Part shown: piece after piece, positions 26,169 through 34,974 of the stretch
Numbering within the stretch: the stretch's first letter is position 1
How the letters are laid out: each line of letters starts with the position of its first letter
NCBI RefSeq assembly: GCF_029218125.1
Contig: NZ_JARFXX010000003.1
Span: forward strand, 186,001 to 250,000
Origin: Oscillibacter faecalis_A
Lineage (GTDB): Bacteria; Bacillota; Clostridia; Oscillospirales; Oscillospiraceae
Reading direction: 5' to 3'
DNA length: 64,000 nt
Notes under the pieces: generated by a model
The model's database searches: none
What the model saw: only the letters and a program-made list of their open reading frames with translations
What the model was told of the DNA's origin: nothing
Position numbers and translations under genes: made by a program

Positions 26169-27731
26169 TTATAGCCAGATGGCGCCCAGTTTCAAGAGCG
26201 AAGCCGCCGTGCGCCGCAGCCACGACCGCTTTTCCCATTCCTCCAGCGTATAGAGCCGGCTTTCGTCCATGATTTTATCCATGTCCTCCAGTAGCTCCTC
26301 CACCACCGGCGCGTGGTAAAACAGAACAGCGTCCTCATAGTGGAGCTGGAAGCTGCGGTAGTCCATATTGGTTGTTCCAATCAGCGCCGCCTCTCGGTCC
26401 GCCATCACGCTTTTCGCATGGATAAAGCCGGGAGAATATTTATAGATTTTTACACCGTGGCGCAGCAGCTCTCCCCAATAGGTCTCCGCCACCATATAGA
26501 CAAATTTCTTATCCGGAATCTCCGGAATCATCAGCCGCACATCCACACCGGCGTCAGCCGCGATGCACAGTGCCTCCTGCACAGACTCCTCCACGGCATA
26601 ATAAGGCGTGGTCAGGTACACCATTCGCTTGGCGGAGGCAATGAGCTGCACATAGGCCGCCTCCACCGGGTCATCCGGGTTATTCAGCGGGCCGTCCTCA
26701 AAGGGCTGGCAGAAGCCCTCGGTCTTCGGTCCCTCCCTCCGGGGGCGGTAAAAATCATCCTCATTCGGAAAGCTCCGCCCCAGCATCTTCCACATTTGCA
26801 TAAACAGGGCGGCAAGTCCCCACGCACCGTCTCCCTCCAGCCGCACGGCGCTGTCCTTCCAATGTCCGAAGCGCTCCACCCGGTTGGCGTACTCGTCCCC
26901 GATGTTGATGCCGCCGGTGTAGGCCACGTACCCATCAATGACCGTGATCTTCCGGTGGTCGCGGTAGTTAAAATAGATGCGGCTGATATATTTGTGGACC
27001 GGGTTGAATACCTCCACCTCAATACCGGCCTCCCGCATGGCGCGCAGCATTTCGTCCGAAAGCCGGGTCAGCGTCCCGAAATCGTCCACAATGATGTGAA
27101 TTTCCACGCCATGGGCCGCCCGCTCCTTTAAAACGGCAAATATCTCATCCCAGACAGTCCCCTCCGCCAGAATGTAATACTCCATGAAAATATACGTTTC
27201 CGCCTGCCGCAGATGCTCAATCAGGTCCCGGAAAAACGCTTCTCCGTCACCGAAATACGCAGCGGCGGTATCCCGGTACAGCCAGAATTCCCGTTTTTGA
27301 AGATAGGCCGACAGCCGCCCCCATGTAGGGCTGCGGCGGCTCAGGGCCGCCTGATTCATATCGCTGAGCATTCTCTGGCTCTCCCGCTGGGGAATGGGCG
27401 GCACCGGCTTCAGGCTCAGCTGCTTGGCCTGATGTGTTCCACCCCAGACGCAAAAGAGAATCATGCCCGACACCGGCAGCGCCAGCAGCAGACACATCCA
27501 GCTCAACTTATAGGATGGGCTTCCTGTCCGCAGATAGACCCGAATAGCCACAACGGCGCCGATAAACTGTAAAACGCCGTATACGAAACTGGCCTTTTCC
27601 TTCAGCAAATGGGTCAGCAGCAGCGTCACCGCGATCTGCGCCAGAACGGTCAACGCGCACAGCAGGATGCTGGTAGCGGCGGAAATTCTCCGCTCGGTGC
27701 GCTCCCTGTTTTTATAAATGCCTTTTGCCAT
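26169..27731 (-). CDS. cls: Cardiolipin synthase
   Basis: The 520-residue membrane phospholipase D-family enzyme condenses two phosphatidylglycerols into cardiolipin. Two or three N-terminal membrane helices (about residues 17-95) precede two HKD motifs: HRKITVIDG with GGINIGDEY, and HAKSVMADREAALIGTTNMD. The ATG at 27731 gives MAKGIYKNRERTERR and lies downstream of AAAGGGG; a longer frame lacks support. It lies upstream of ttcA on the same strand. Confidence 0.93.
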   Translation of the reverse strand: MAKGIYKNRERTERRISAATSILLCALTVLAQIAVTLLLTHLLKEKASFVYGVLQFIGAVVAIRVYLRTGSPSYKLSWMCLLLALPVSGMILFCVWGGTHQAKQLSLKPVPPIPQRESQRMLSDMNQAALSRRSPTWGRLSAYLQKREFWLYRDTAAAYFGDGEAFFRDLIEHLRQAETYIFMEYYILAEGTVWDEIFAVLKERAAHGVEIHIIVDDFGTLTRLSDEMLRAMREAGIEVEVFNPVHKYISRIYFNYRDHRKITVIDGYVAYTGGINIGDEYANRVERFGHWKDSAVRLEGDGAWGLAALFMQMWKMLGRSFPNEDDFYRPRREGPKTEGFCQPFEDGPLNNPDDPVEAAYVQLIASAKRMVYLTTPYYAVEESVQEALCIAADAGVDVRLMIPEIPDKKFVYMVAETYWGELLRHGVKIYKYSPGFIHAKSVMADREAALIGTTNMDYRSFQLHYEDAVLFYHAPVVEELLEDMDKIMDESRLYTLEEWEKRSWLRRTAASLLKLGAIWL

Positions 27732-27801
27732 ACCAGCACCCCTTTTCCAAGATTTGTTTCGATTATAGCAAACTTTCCCCGGTTCATCAACTGCTATTCC
27801 C

Positions 27802-27850
27802 ACAAAAAGTACAGGAGCACGGGCGGCGAATCTATCCGCTCCCGTGCTCC
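27802..27850 (-). terminator. Terminator of pncB
   Basis: A GGAGCACGGG/CCCGTGCTCC stem with a small bulge lies just past the pncB stop. On the minus strand CTGTACTTTTTG follows; the + strand side carries seven T, but no + gene ends here. Confidence 0.75.
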
Positions 27851-27856
27851 GTTTTT

Positions 27857-29308
27857 TTAATTTACGCCCTTGTGCAGAAGGTCCTGCTTGATGTCCCAGA
27901 GCTTCTGGCTCAAATCCACATAGTAATTGTGGGGATTTTCAAACCGCTTGACCTCGTCCCAAAGCGTGTCCACCTGCTCCCGGCAATACTGCTGGATCTC
28001 CGGCAGCGTCGGCCGGTTATAAACCAGCTCACCGTGGTCAAAAATACGCACCTGCAAAGCCTTTACGGTAAAGTCCGTATAGACGCGCCGCTTCCATGTG
28101 GCCTCCGGGTCAAACAGCTCCAGCGGCTTGCTCTCATCCACCGTTTCGTTCCAGAGGGTAATGTAATCCGCCTCTGCCTTTCCGGTAGCCTTATCAAAAA
28201 TCCGATAGACTTTCTTGAAATGGGGCGTTGTGATCTTTCCCACATTTTCGCTGATCTTAATTTTCGGAACGATGGTACCGTCCGCCGTTTCAACAGCGGC
28301 CAGCTTATAAACGCCGCCGAACACCGGGTCGCTCTTGCCGGTAATCATCCGCTCGCCCACGCCGAACAGATCCACGCAGGCACCCTGACGGAGAATATCC
28401 TGAATGATGTACTCATCCAGAGAATTGGAAGCCGAAATTTTGCAGCTCTGCCAGCCCGCTGCGTCCAGCATTCGCCGCGCCTCTCGGGTAAGATAGGCAA
28501 TATCGCCGGAATCCAGCCGAATGCCGCATTTGGTGATGCCCTTGGGCTTCAAGACCTCGTTGAATGCCCGGATAGCATTGGGAACGCCGGACTTCAGCGT
28601 ATTGTAGGTATCCACCAGCAGCGTGGCGTTGGTGGGGAACACTTCGCAGTAGGTCTTGAACGCCTCGTATTCCGAATCGAACATCTGCACCCACGCATGG
28701 GCCATAGTGCCGCCGGCAGGGACACCGAAAAGCTGGTCGGAAATGGTACAGGCCGTTCCGGCACAGCCGCCGATGTAGGCGGCCCGGGCGCCGGAGATAG
28801 CGGCATCCGTCCCCTGTGCCCGGCGGGAGCCAAACTCCAGCACCGTCCGCCCCTCCGCGGCGCGGGTAATGCGATTGGCCTTTGTGGCCACAAGGCTCTG
28901 GTGGTTAAAGGTCAGCAGCAGGAACGTCTCCACAAGCTGCGCCTGAATAGCCGGAGCGCGGACGGTAATGACCGGCTCGTGGGGGAAAATGGGCGTGCCC
29001 TCGGGAATGGCCCAGATGTCCCCGGTGAACTTGAAATTCCGCAGATACTCCAAAAAGCGCTCGGAGAACAGCTGCTTGCTCCGAAGGTACGCGATATCCT
29101 CCTCCGAAAAATGCAGGTCTAAAATATATTCAATGATTCGGTCCAGTCCCGCGCAGACAGCGTAGCCGCCGTGGTCGGGGACCTCCCGGAAAAATACGTC
29201 AAAATAGGTGATACGGTCCTGTAGTCCCGCCTCAAAATAGCCATTGCCCATCGTCAGCTCATAGAAATCACAGAGCATGGTCATATTCAGCTGGTCTGTC
29301 ACATTCAT
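27857..29308 (-). CDS. pncB: Nicotinate phosphoribosyltransferase
   Basis: The 483-residue enzyme converts nicotinate and PRPP to nicotinate mononucleotide for NAD salvage. The N-terminus MTMLCDFYELTMGNGYFEAG is a hallmark. The central region has EFGSRRAQGTDAA with the phosphorylatable-His-equivalent region, and GIRLDSGDIAYLTR and FGVGERMITG bind the PRPP part. The ATG at 29308 lies seven to eight bases after GGAGG, better than an ATG at 29323. It is monocistronic and divergent from coaW. Confidence 0.94.
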   Translation of the reverse strand: MNVTDQLNMTMLCDFYELTMGNGYFEAGLQDRITYFDVFFREVPDHGGYAVCAGLDRIIEYILDLHFSEEDIAYLRSKQLFSERFLEYLRNFKFTGDIWAIPEGTPIFPHEPVITVRAPAIQAQLVETFLLLTFNHQSLVATKANRITRAAEGRTVLEFGSRRAQGTDAAISGARAAYIGGCAGTACTISDQLFGVPAGGTMAHAWVQMFDSEYEAFKTYCEVFPTNATLLVDTYNTLKSGVPNAIRAFNEVLKPKGITKCGIRLDSGDIAYLTREARRMLDAAGWQSCKISASNSLDEYIIQDILRQGACVDLFGVGERMITGKSDPVFGGVYKLAAVETADGTIVPKIKISENVGKITTPHFKKVYRIFDKATGKAEADYITLWNETVDESKPLELFDPEATWKRRVYTDFTVKALQVRIFDHGELVYNRPTLPEIQQYCREQVDTLWDEVKRFENPHNYYVDLSQKLWDIKQDLLHKGVN

Positions 29309-29353
29309 TTCGGTTTCCTCCATGCGCTCAAGCGCACCGTCAAGATGCTTATC

Positions 29354-29382
29354 ATTATACTGTCCCCCTGCCGTAAATGCAA
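29354..29382 (-). promoter_or_regulatory. pncB promoter
   Basis: On the minus strand TTGCAT (29377-29382) and TATAAT (29354-29359) have 17 bases between them. Confidence 0.75.
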
Positions 29383-29411
29383 TTCTTTTGTTTGTATTTT
29401 CCAAATAAACA

Positions 29412-29440
29412 TTGACAAGCCGCCCCCGCCCCCCTATCAT
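29412..29440 (+). promoter_or_regulatory. coaW promoter
   Basis: A perfect TTGACA (29412-29417) and TATCAT (29435-29440) are separated by 17 bases, with an unusual C-rich spacer. Confidence 0.78.
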
Positions 29441-29499
29441 AATCCTTATCGACGCGCGGAATCAAAATCTTTTCCGGTGCAACGCGAAAGGAAATCGCC

Positions 29500-30339
29500 A
29501 TGGATGTAATCTTGGGTATTGATATCGGCGGCTCCACCACCAAAATTGTGGGACTGAAAACCGATGGCAGCGTGGTCTCCATGCTCCGTGTCCGGGCTGA
29601 GGATCAGGTCACCAGCCTGTACGGCGCACTGGGCAACTATCTCAGCAGCAATGGGCTTTCCCTGCAGGACGTCCGCCGTGTTGTTCTCACCGGCGTAGGC
29701 GCCAGCTATATCGACGGGGACATCTTCGGTCTCCCCACCTGCCGGGTGGACGAGTTTCAGGCCAGCGGCACCGGTGCGCTGGCGCTGTCCGGTCGAACCT
29801 CCGGCGTAGTGGTGACCATGGGGACTGGCACCGCCTTTTTGTGGGCGGAGGCCGGAAAAAACGTGCGCCATCTCTGCGGCAGCGGCATCGGCGGCGGTAC
29901 GCTGGGCGGACTGTGCCACAAACTGGTGGGTATGGAGCGCTTCTATCAGATCAAAAAGCTGGCCGCGCGGGGCGAGCTGGATCATGTTGACTTGACCATT
30001 AAGGACATTGCCCGTAACCCCGCCGCTACGCTGGACCCCAACATGACCGCCGCCAATTTCGGCGATCTCTCCGAGGACGCCTCCCCCGCCGATCTGGCCG
30101 CCGGCGCGGTCAATCTGGTGCTGCAGGCCATCGGCACGATGACCGTCCTCGCCTGTCAGGCCTGCAGGGCTGATACGGTAATCGTCACCGGCTCCATGAC
30201 CACGCTGGATCAGGCCAAGTCAAACTTCGCAGCCTTTGAAAAGCTCTATGGAATCCACTACATCATTCCGGATAATGCCACATTCGCCACAGCCATCGGT
30301 GCCGGACTGTGCAGTCTGCGGCAGAAGGCGGTCACCTGA
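29500..30339 (+). CDS. coaW: Type II pantothenate kinase
   Basis: The 279-residue ASKHA-fold kinase catalyses the first step of coenzyme A synthesis and is of the acyl-CoA-insensitive bacterial type II class. The N-terminal phosphate-1 loop is GIDIGGSTTK (residues 6-15). VVVTMGTGTAFLW and SGIGGGTLGGL bind nucleotide and substrate, and the adenosine loop is VIVTGSMTTLD. The stop overlaps the next start (TGATG), so the glyoxalase-like gene is co-translated. Confidence 0.93.
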   Translation: MDVILGIDIGGSTTKIVGLKTDGSVVSMLRVRAEDQVTSLYGALGNYLSSNGLSLQDVRRVVLTGVGASYIDGDIFGLPTCRVDEFQASGTGALALSGRTSGVVVTMGTGTAFLWAEAGKNVRHLCGSGIGGGTLGGLCHKLVGMERFYQIKKLAARGELDHVDLTIKDIARNPAATLDPNMTAANFGDLSEDASPADLAAGAVNLVLQAIGTMTVLACQACRADTVIVTGSMTTLDQAKSNFAAFEKLYGIHYIIPDNATFATAIGAGLCSLRQKAVT

Positions 30340-30734
30340 TGGAGCTGAAAGCACTGGATCATCTGGTCCTGACAACACAAAATCTGGACGCCTGCCTGCA
30401 TTTCTATATAGACATTCTCGGGATGCGGCATATTGAGCAGAACGGCCGCCACGCGCTTGCCTTCGGCTGCCAGAAAATCAATATTCACACGCAAAAGGGC
30501 GAATTTCAGCCGGCTGCCGCCGTTCCCACTTACGGAAGCCTTGATTTATGTATTCTCACCCAAACGCCGCTCCCGCAGGTCCGGGACGAGCTGCTGGAAA
30601 AGGGCTGGCCCATTTTGGAGGGCATTGTGGAGCGTACCGGCGCGCTGGGAAAAATGGACAGCCTCTATCTCCGCGACCCGGACGGTAACCTTGTAGAGTT
30701 GTCCCATTACCGCGAGGAAGCGCCCGAAAAGTAA
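30339..30734 (+). CDS. VOC/glyoxalase family protein
   Basis: The 131-residue protein has two beta-alpha-beta-beta-beta modules of the vicinal oxygen chelate fold. LDHLVLTTQNLDACLHFYIDILGM at the start and YLRDPDGNLVELSHY at the end supply His and Glu metal ligands. It resembles YwkD/virulence-type small VOC proteins; the substrate is unknown. The overlap with coaW suggests a shared transcript rather than a shared pathway. Confidence 0.85.
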   Translation: MELKALDHLVLTTQNLDACLHFYIDILGMRHIEQNGRHALAFGCQKINIHTQKGEFQPAAAVPTYGSLDLCILTQTPLPQVRDELLEKGWPILEGIVERTGALGKMDSLYLRDPDGNLVELSHYREEAPEK

Positions 30735-30790
30735 GATATTTAATATGATTCAGCGGATTTGCAAACGCATCGCCCATGTAAATTGAGGCA

Positions 30791-30833
30791 AAAAGGCCTC
30801 GGTGAACTTCTACGAAGTTCACCGGGGCCTTTT
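30791..30833 (+). terminator. Terminator of coaW operon
   Basis: A 20-bp stem with one mismatch (30791-30810 with 30814-30833) and a 3-base loop ends in TTTT. It marks the left edge of the AT-richer accessory region. Confidence 0.88.
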
Positions 30834-30888
30834 AGTCATAGGGCTTTGAAAATAATCTCACCAGCAAATAGTCCACTCTAAGGTAAAA

Positions 30889-31694
30889 TCAAAGGACCTC
30901 AAGTGGATGTTGTCTTGTTGCTTTTTGATACATTCCGCATCCAATAAACTCAAGAAATCCCCGATTGCGCAATATCTGCAACTGCTGCCGCACTTTTGGA
31001 CGAATATTGTGATCTGCGGATGCTTTTCAGATAAATATTCTTCAAAAGCGTAAACATCATGTAACGAAAAGACTTGACTTTGAATTTTGTTAACACAGTT
31101 TAATACGTCAAATAGCTACGTCAAATAGCCAGCTGCGTGTCTCAACGCTGGTCGCACTTAAAAGTGTTGACCTCTTCACTTGAGAAATAACAGCTTCTTT
31201 GTCAAGCATCACACGGTTTCGAATAATGCTGATTCGGCCTTGTATCGGAATCTCATCAAACAAAATGTTGCTGCCTGTCCATCCGGCCCTTCTTGCTGTA
31301 GCTGACAGCGGTTTTCGTTTCTCGACAATCTCCGGAACAAAGAAATGCTTTGGAACAATCCACAAATTCTCTACGCTCAGTGTGCTTGCATTATAGCTTA
31401 AATCAAAAAGTCAGGATTATTATCGCTTGTAATTCTTTGAATGAAAGCACCATAGGCTCCACCTGCGATCTTATGACCTATAGCGCCATTTTTGCTCTTT
31501 AGTTCATATTCACTTTTGCACATTGGGCAGTAAAAATCCGCAACAGCGCTATTGTTCGGAAAGTGAAGTATTTTGTGATACCCACAGCGAGGATAGTAAA
31601 TATGATTCAACACCCACGATTCGGTGAGTACTCGTATAATCTGTGACTTACTATGATAATTACCAATTAAATTTTGATCAAAAGCTACGTCCAT
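30889..31694 (-). pseudogene. Broken DpnI-type restriction endonuclease (cuts methylated GATC)
   Basis: Translated pieces in successive frames align along the whole DpnI family as I know it. The first 98 residues carry the nuclease core VADFYC and SEYELKSKNG (PD-D/ExK type). A middle piece (about 31108-31410) has FVPEIVEKRKPLSATARRAG. The C-terminal winged-helix part in two further frames has LHDVYAFEEYL and VRQQLQILRNRGFLEF. The frame is lost at a T5 run (31405-31409), by a 13-bp tandem duplication (31104-31129) and by a one-base loss near 31010. The first zinc cysteine is also Tyr (YYPRCG instead of YCPxCG). The DNA is AT-rich, unlike its neighbours, which suggests transfer. No dam-type methylase is beside it. 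Confidence 0.85.
31104..31129. repeat. 13-bp tandem duplication in the DpnI-like pseudogene
   Basis: TACGTCAAATAGC occurs twice in direct succession (31104-31116 and 31117-31129). Removing one copy restores the frame into LNCVNKIQSQVFSLHDVY, which matches the family. It is therefore a recent inactivating duplication, or possibly a reversible slip. Confidence 0.9.
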
Positions 31695-31899
31695 CTATCC
31701 TTCCTCTTCTATAATATAAATAGTGTATTTTGTATTGTCATAAGAAAGCAAGGCCATACTACACATATTGAAGAGTTCAAAATGAGTATAACATACATCC
31801 ATATTAAACGCAAATTTTTAAAGACAGCTTCTGTAATAAGCGATAAAAAAGAGACATCTGGCTGATTCGAGAAAGCAGATAACTTTTTCAGTCTATCGC

Positions 31900-32815
31900 T
31901 TCTTCACCCACGCGCCCCTCGCGGGGCGCGACAGCACAGAAAAGAAAACGCGGATGAGGAGGATACAATTTCAATCCACGCGCCCCTCGCGGGGCGCGAC
32001 TTACCGCCTTTATTGGTGGAAATATTGATAAAATCATTTCAATCCACGCGCCCCTCGCGGGGCGCGACTGGAGCGGCGTTTCAGTCGGAAAGCCGGGGCG
32101 TAATTTCAATCCACGCGCCCCTCGCGGGGCGCGACTGTAAAAAGCATTCGTCTGGATGTTGATCTGTGCATTTCAATCCACGCGCCCCTCGCGGGGCGCG
32201 ACCAAGCAGGGGCTTTACAATGCCCCATACCACCGTGAATTTCAATCCACGCGCCCCTCGCGGGGCGCGACCGTTGCCTGCTCCCGGAGAGGCTTTGCAA
32301 GGCGGTTATTTCAATCCACGCGCCCCTCGCGGAGCGCGACGCAATTCGGATTTCTATACGTGGCTGAAATATCTATTTCAATCCACGCGCCCCTCGCGGA
32401 GCGCGACGAAACCACTCATTCATCACCAAAGCATAAGCACGATTTCAATCCACGCGCCCCTCGCGGAGCGCGACGAAACCACTCATTCATCACCAAAGCA
32501 TAAGCACGATTTCAATCCACGCGCCCCTCGCGGAGCGCGACACCGCCTTGAAAACAAACGGCGGACCATCGGCCTGATATTTCAATCCACGCGCCCCTCG
32601 CGGAGCGCGACACCGCCTTGAAAACAAACGGCGGACCATCGGCCTGATATTTCAATCCACGCGCCCCTCGCGGAGCGCGACCATTTTGTTCTGGCAGAGG
32701 GGCGTAATAAATAGATTTCAATCCACGCGCCCCTCGCGGAGCGCGACTGATTTACACTGTCGATCTTGCGCTCGACATTGGCATTTCAATCCACGCGCCC
32801 CTCGCGGAGCGCGAC
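31900..32815 (-). CRISPR. Type I-C CRISPR array, 14 repeats and 13 spacers
   Basis: The 33-base repeat in crRNA sense is GTCGCGCYCCGCGAGG followed by GGCGCGTGGATTGAAAT, the type I-C form with a 7-bp hairpin and GCGA loop. Repeats start at 31900 (degenerate, five mismatches at its 3' handle side), 31968, 32036, 32103, 32170, 32239, 32308, 32375, 32442, 32509, 32579, 32649, 32715 and 32783. Spacers are 33 to 37 bases. The six leader-distal repeats have CCC and the eight leader-proximal ones have TCC in the first stem arm. Spacers 32408-32441 and 32475-32508 are identical, as are 32542-32578 and 32612-32648. Transcription is leftward from the leader beside cas2. Confidence 0.98.
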
Positions 32816-32984
32816 AGCAAATGTGCACAAAAATCACGTACATATTTGCGCTAACACACAAAAGAAATACGTTTTCTTGTCAAACACCGTCTGTCAGCGC
32901 GCTTAGCAAGAAATTATCGGGCAGATTTTCTCATAAAATCCGGTGCGAACCTCCCTGCAAAACCATGTGCGCTGCCGCCCCGCA
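32816..32984 (-). promoter_or_regulatory. CRISPR leader
   Basis: The 169 bases between cas2 and the first (newest) repeat are AT-rich next to the repeat, as leaders are. The degenerate repeat at the opposite end of the array fixes this polarity. No clean promoter could be assigned by eye. Confidence 0.75.
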
Positions 32985-33275
32985 CTACACAATCAGCGTA
33001 TCCTCCGGCAGATACGTCTGCTTGCAGCCGAAGTGCTCGATCTTGCTCTCGTACTTCTTTCCCAAGTAATAAAACCGCAGGCTGTCCCGTTCCGGGTCCA
33101 TAATTTTGCAGAGCTTGTTCTGCAAGCTGCGGCACTGGGCCGTGTCCAGCAGACATTCAAACACAGAGTTCTGCACCCGCTGTCCGTAGTTGACGCACTG
33201 CTTGGCAATTTGCCGCAGACGCTTTCGCCCGGCAGCGTCCTCTGTATTGACGTCATAGGTAATAAGTACCAGCAT
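32985..33275 (-). CDS. cas2: CRISPR-associated endonuclease Cas2
   Basis: The 96-residue protein is part of the Cas1-Cas2 spacer integrase. The N-terminus MLVLITYDVNTEDAAGRKRL has the conserved Asp of the ferredoxin-like fold, and RVQNSVFECLLD follows. The ATG at 33275 follows GAGGGGGG. It is the last gene of the cas operon, eight bases after cas1 and next to the leader. Confidence 0.97.
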   Translation of the reverse strand: MLVLITYDVNTEDAAGRKRLRQIAKQCVNYGQRVQNSVFECLLDTAQCRSLQNKLCKIMDPERDSLRFYYLGKKYESKIEHFGCKQTYLPEDTLIV

Positions 33276-33283
33276 ATCCCCCC

Positions 33284-34315
33284 TCACTTCCACAAAAAAG
33301 GCGGATAGTCCTCCAAGTCGCCCCGGAGATACCGAGCCAGCAGCAGACTCTGAACGTATGGCACCAGCCCCCAAGCCATTTTTTCTTCTAAGAATGGATG
33401 GGTAACGGTTTCTTTCTTCCGCTCCTGCCACCTTTGCAGAAAGGTCCTGCGGGCATCGTCTGTCAGGAACACCGCGCCGCTCTCCCGCACATCGAAATCC
33501 GCCGCCTTCACCACCCGGTTATTGATAAGCGTCAGCACAAAGCGGTCGGCAAAGCAGGGCCGCAGCTCCTCCATCAGGTCCAGCGCCAGAGATTCCCGAC
33601 CGGGGCGGTCTCTATGAAGATAACCCACATAGGCGTCCAGTCCCACGCTTTCTAAAGCAGAAGCACAATCGTGACTTAAAAGGCTGTAGGCAAAGGATAA
33701 AAGCGCATTAAAGGGGTCCAGCGGCGGGCGGCGGCTCCGCTCCCGGAAATAGAAAGTCTCTTTTCCCTGCAAAATCATGTTGTCCAGCACACTGAAATAA
33801 GCGGCAGCTCCGCTGCCCTCCAGTCCTCGAAGGCTATCCAAATCCGTCTCCGCTGCGATCTGCGGCAGCAACCCCTGTAATTGGGCAGAGACCTCGCCGA
33901 AACGGACATTGTCCACCCGGGGCCCATGGTCCCGGCGGGTACGCTCCACGCTCCAGCGGGCGTTATAGACCTTGCCGAAAATCATGTTCCGAGCGATACG
34001 GCAGCTTTGGGCCGGGTCATCTGCCGTTCGGTACTGCATTCTGCGGAGCAGGACATTTCCCTGCGCCGGACCGGAGACCCGAGCCAAAAACCGCCCTCTG
34101 GGCGTACAGAACGCCAATCCAATCTCCCGCCGAGCACAAGCCCCCATCAGCGCGGGCGACGCGCCGGAATAGGAAAAGGTCACAATGCTTTGCAAAGTGT
34201 GGAGCGGATAGCGGGCCACCGCTTCCCCCTCCCGGTTGGCCACCACGTTTTCACCGTCCAACGAAAGGTACACATCCTCAGATGTGACAAAAAGGGTATT
34301 GAGCAGTTGTTTCAT
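33284..34315 (-). CDS. cas1: CRISPR-associated endonuclease Cas1
   Basis: The 343-residue metal-dependent integrase inserts new spacers at the leader end. It begins MKQLLNTLFVTSEDVYLSLD as type I-C Cas1 does, and carries catalytic-core segments ALLSFAYSLLSHDCASALES, GYLHRDRPGRESLALDLMEE and LTLINNRVV. The start at 34315 overlaps the cas4 stop by four bases. Confidence 0.97.
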   Translation of the reverse strand: MKQLLNTLFVTSEDVYLSLDGENVVANREGEAVARYPLHTLQSIVTFSYSGASPALMGACARREIGLAFCTPRGRFLARVSGPAQGNVLLRRMQYRTADDPAQSCRIARNMIFGKVYNARWSVERTRRDHGPRVDNVRFGEVSAQLQGLLPQIAAETDLDSLRGLEGSGAAAYFSVLDNMILQGKETFYFRERSRRPPLDPFNALLSFAYSLLSHDCASALESVGLDAYVGYLHRDRPGRESLALDLMEELRPCFADRFVLTLINNRVVKAADFDVRESGAVFLTDDARRTFLQRWQERKKETVTHPFLEEKMAWGLVPYVQSLLLARYLRGDLEDYPPFLWK

Positions 34316-34974
34316 GGCCCTGCCTCCATTTCCCGGCGCAGATAGTCCGTCACGGACCTGCTGCGCATCAGCTTCGGCAGGCAAAGCTCCTTTAATGAAC
34401 AGGCATTGCAGCTCTTGGTAGGTTTGACCTTCGGCGTATAGCCTCGGTTGTAGAGATCATGCATTTCAGATGTGAGCGACCGTACCTCCTGCCGCAGCTC
34501 CGGCGTAAAAACAACCTCTGTGCGGCGGCGGGGCTCACCGTAATACAAAGCCCCTTTCGGAATCTCGCAGCAGAGCATCTCCTCTAAGCACATGGCCTGA
34601 CCGCAGAGCTGAAGGGCGTCCATGCTGGTCTCTTTGGGCCGTCCCCGCTTGTATTCCACCGGGTAGGGCTGCCATAAGCCCTTCTTCCCCTTGAGTGGAA
34701 TTCCGTTCTCACCTCTGTGAAATTCCAGCACATCACAGGCACCGGAAACACCCAATGTCCGGGAAAATATCCGCATATCCCGGGTAATGATGAGATTTCC
34801 CCGGCTTTCGGTAAAATCGCCGTTATGGGCGTTTTCGTGGAGAATTGCCCCGTCGGTGGTGCGGAAATTCTCCGCCCATTGGTTCTCAATGTGAATGAGG
34901 GCCCACTGCCGGCGGCAGAACTTGAAATGCTGCAAACCGGAGAGCTGGAGGCAGTCCTCCTCCCCATAGATCAC
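34312..34974 (-). CDS. cas4: CRISPR-associated exonuclease Cas4
   Basis: The 220-residue Fe-S nuclease trims prespacers and selects the PAM. Cys20 (HFKFCRRQW) and the C-terminal CNACSLKELC supply four cysteines for a 4Fe-4S cluster. GACDVLEF and YPVEYKRG belong to the RecB-like nuclease core. It overlaps both cas7 and cas1 by four bases. Confidence 0.96.
   Translation of the reverse strand: MIYGEEDCLQLSGLQHFKFCRRQWALIHIENQWAENFRTTDGAILHENAHNGDFTESRGNLIITRDMRIFSRTLGVSGACDVLEFHRGENGIPLKGKKGLWQPYPVEYKRGRPKETSMDALQLCGQAMCLEEMLCCEIPKGALYYGEPRRRTEVVFTPELRQEVRSLTSEMHDLYNRGYTPKVKPTKSCNACSLKELCLPKLMRSRSVTDYLRREMEAGP

Noticed and set aside
31674..31865. Small + strand frame between the DpnI-like pseudogene and the array
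   Set aside because: AT-rich stretch without ribosome site or recognisable protein; the region 31695-31899 appears to be non-coding.
32106..32721. Long open frames across the CRISPR array
   Set aside because: They are translations of the repeats and spacers (repeated RGAW, APRGAR motifs) and not genes.
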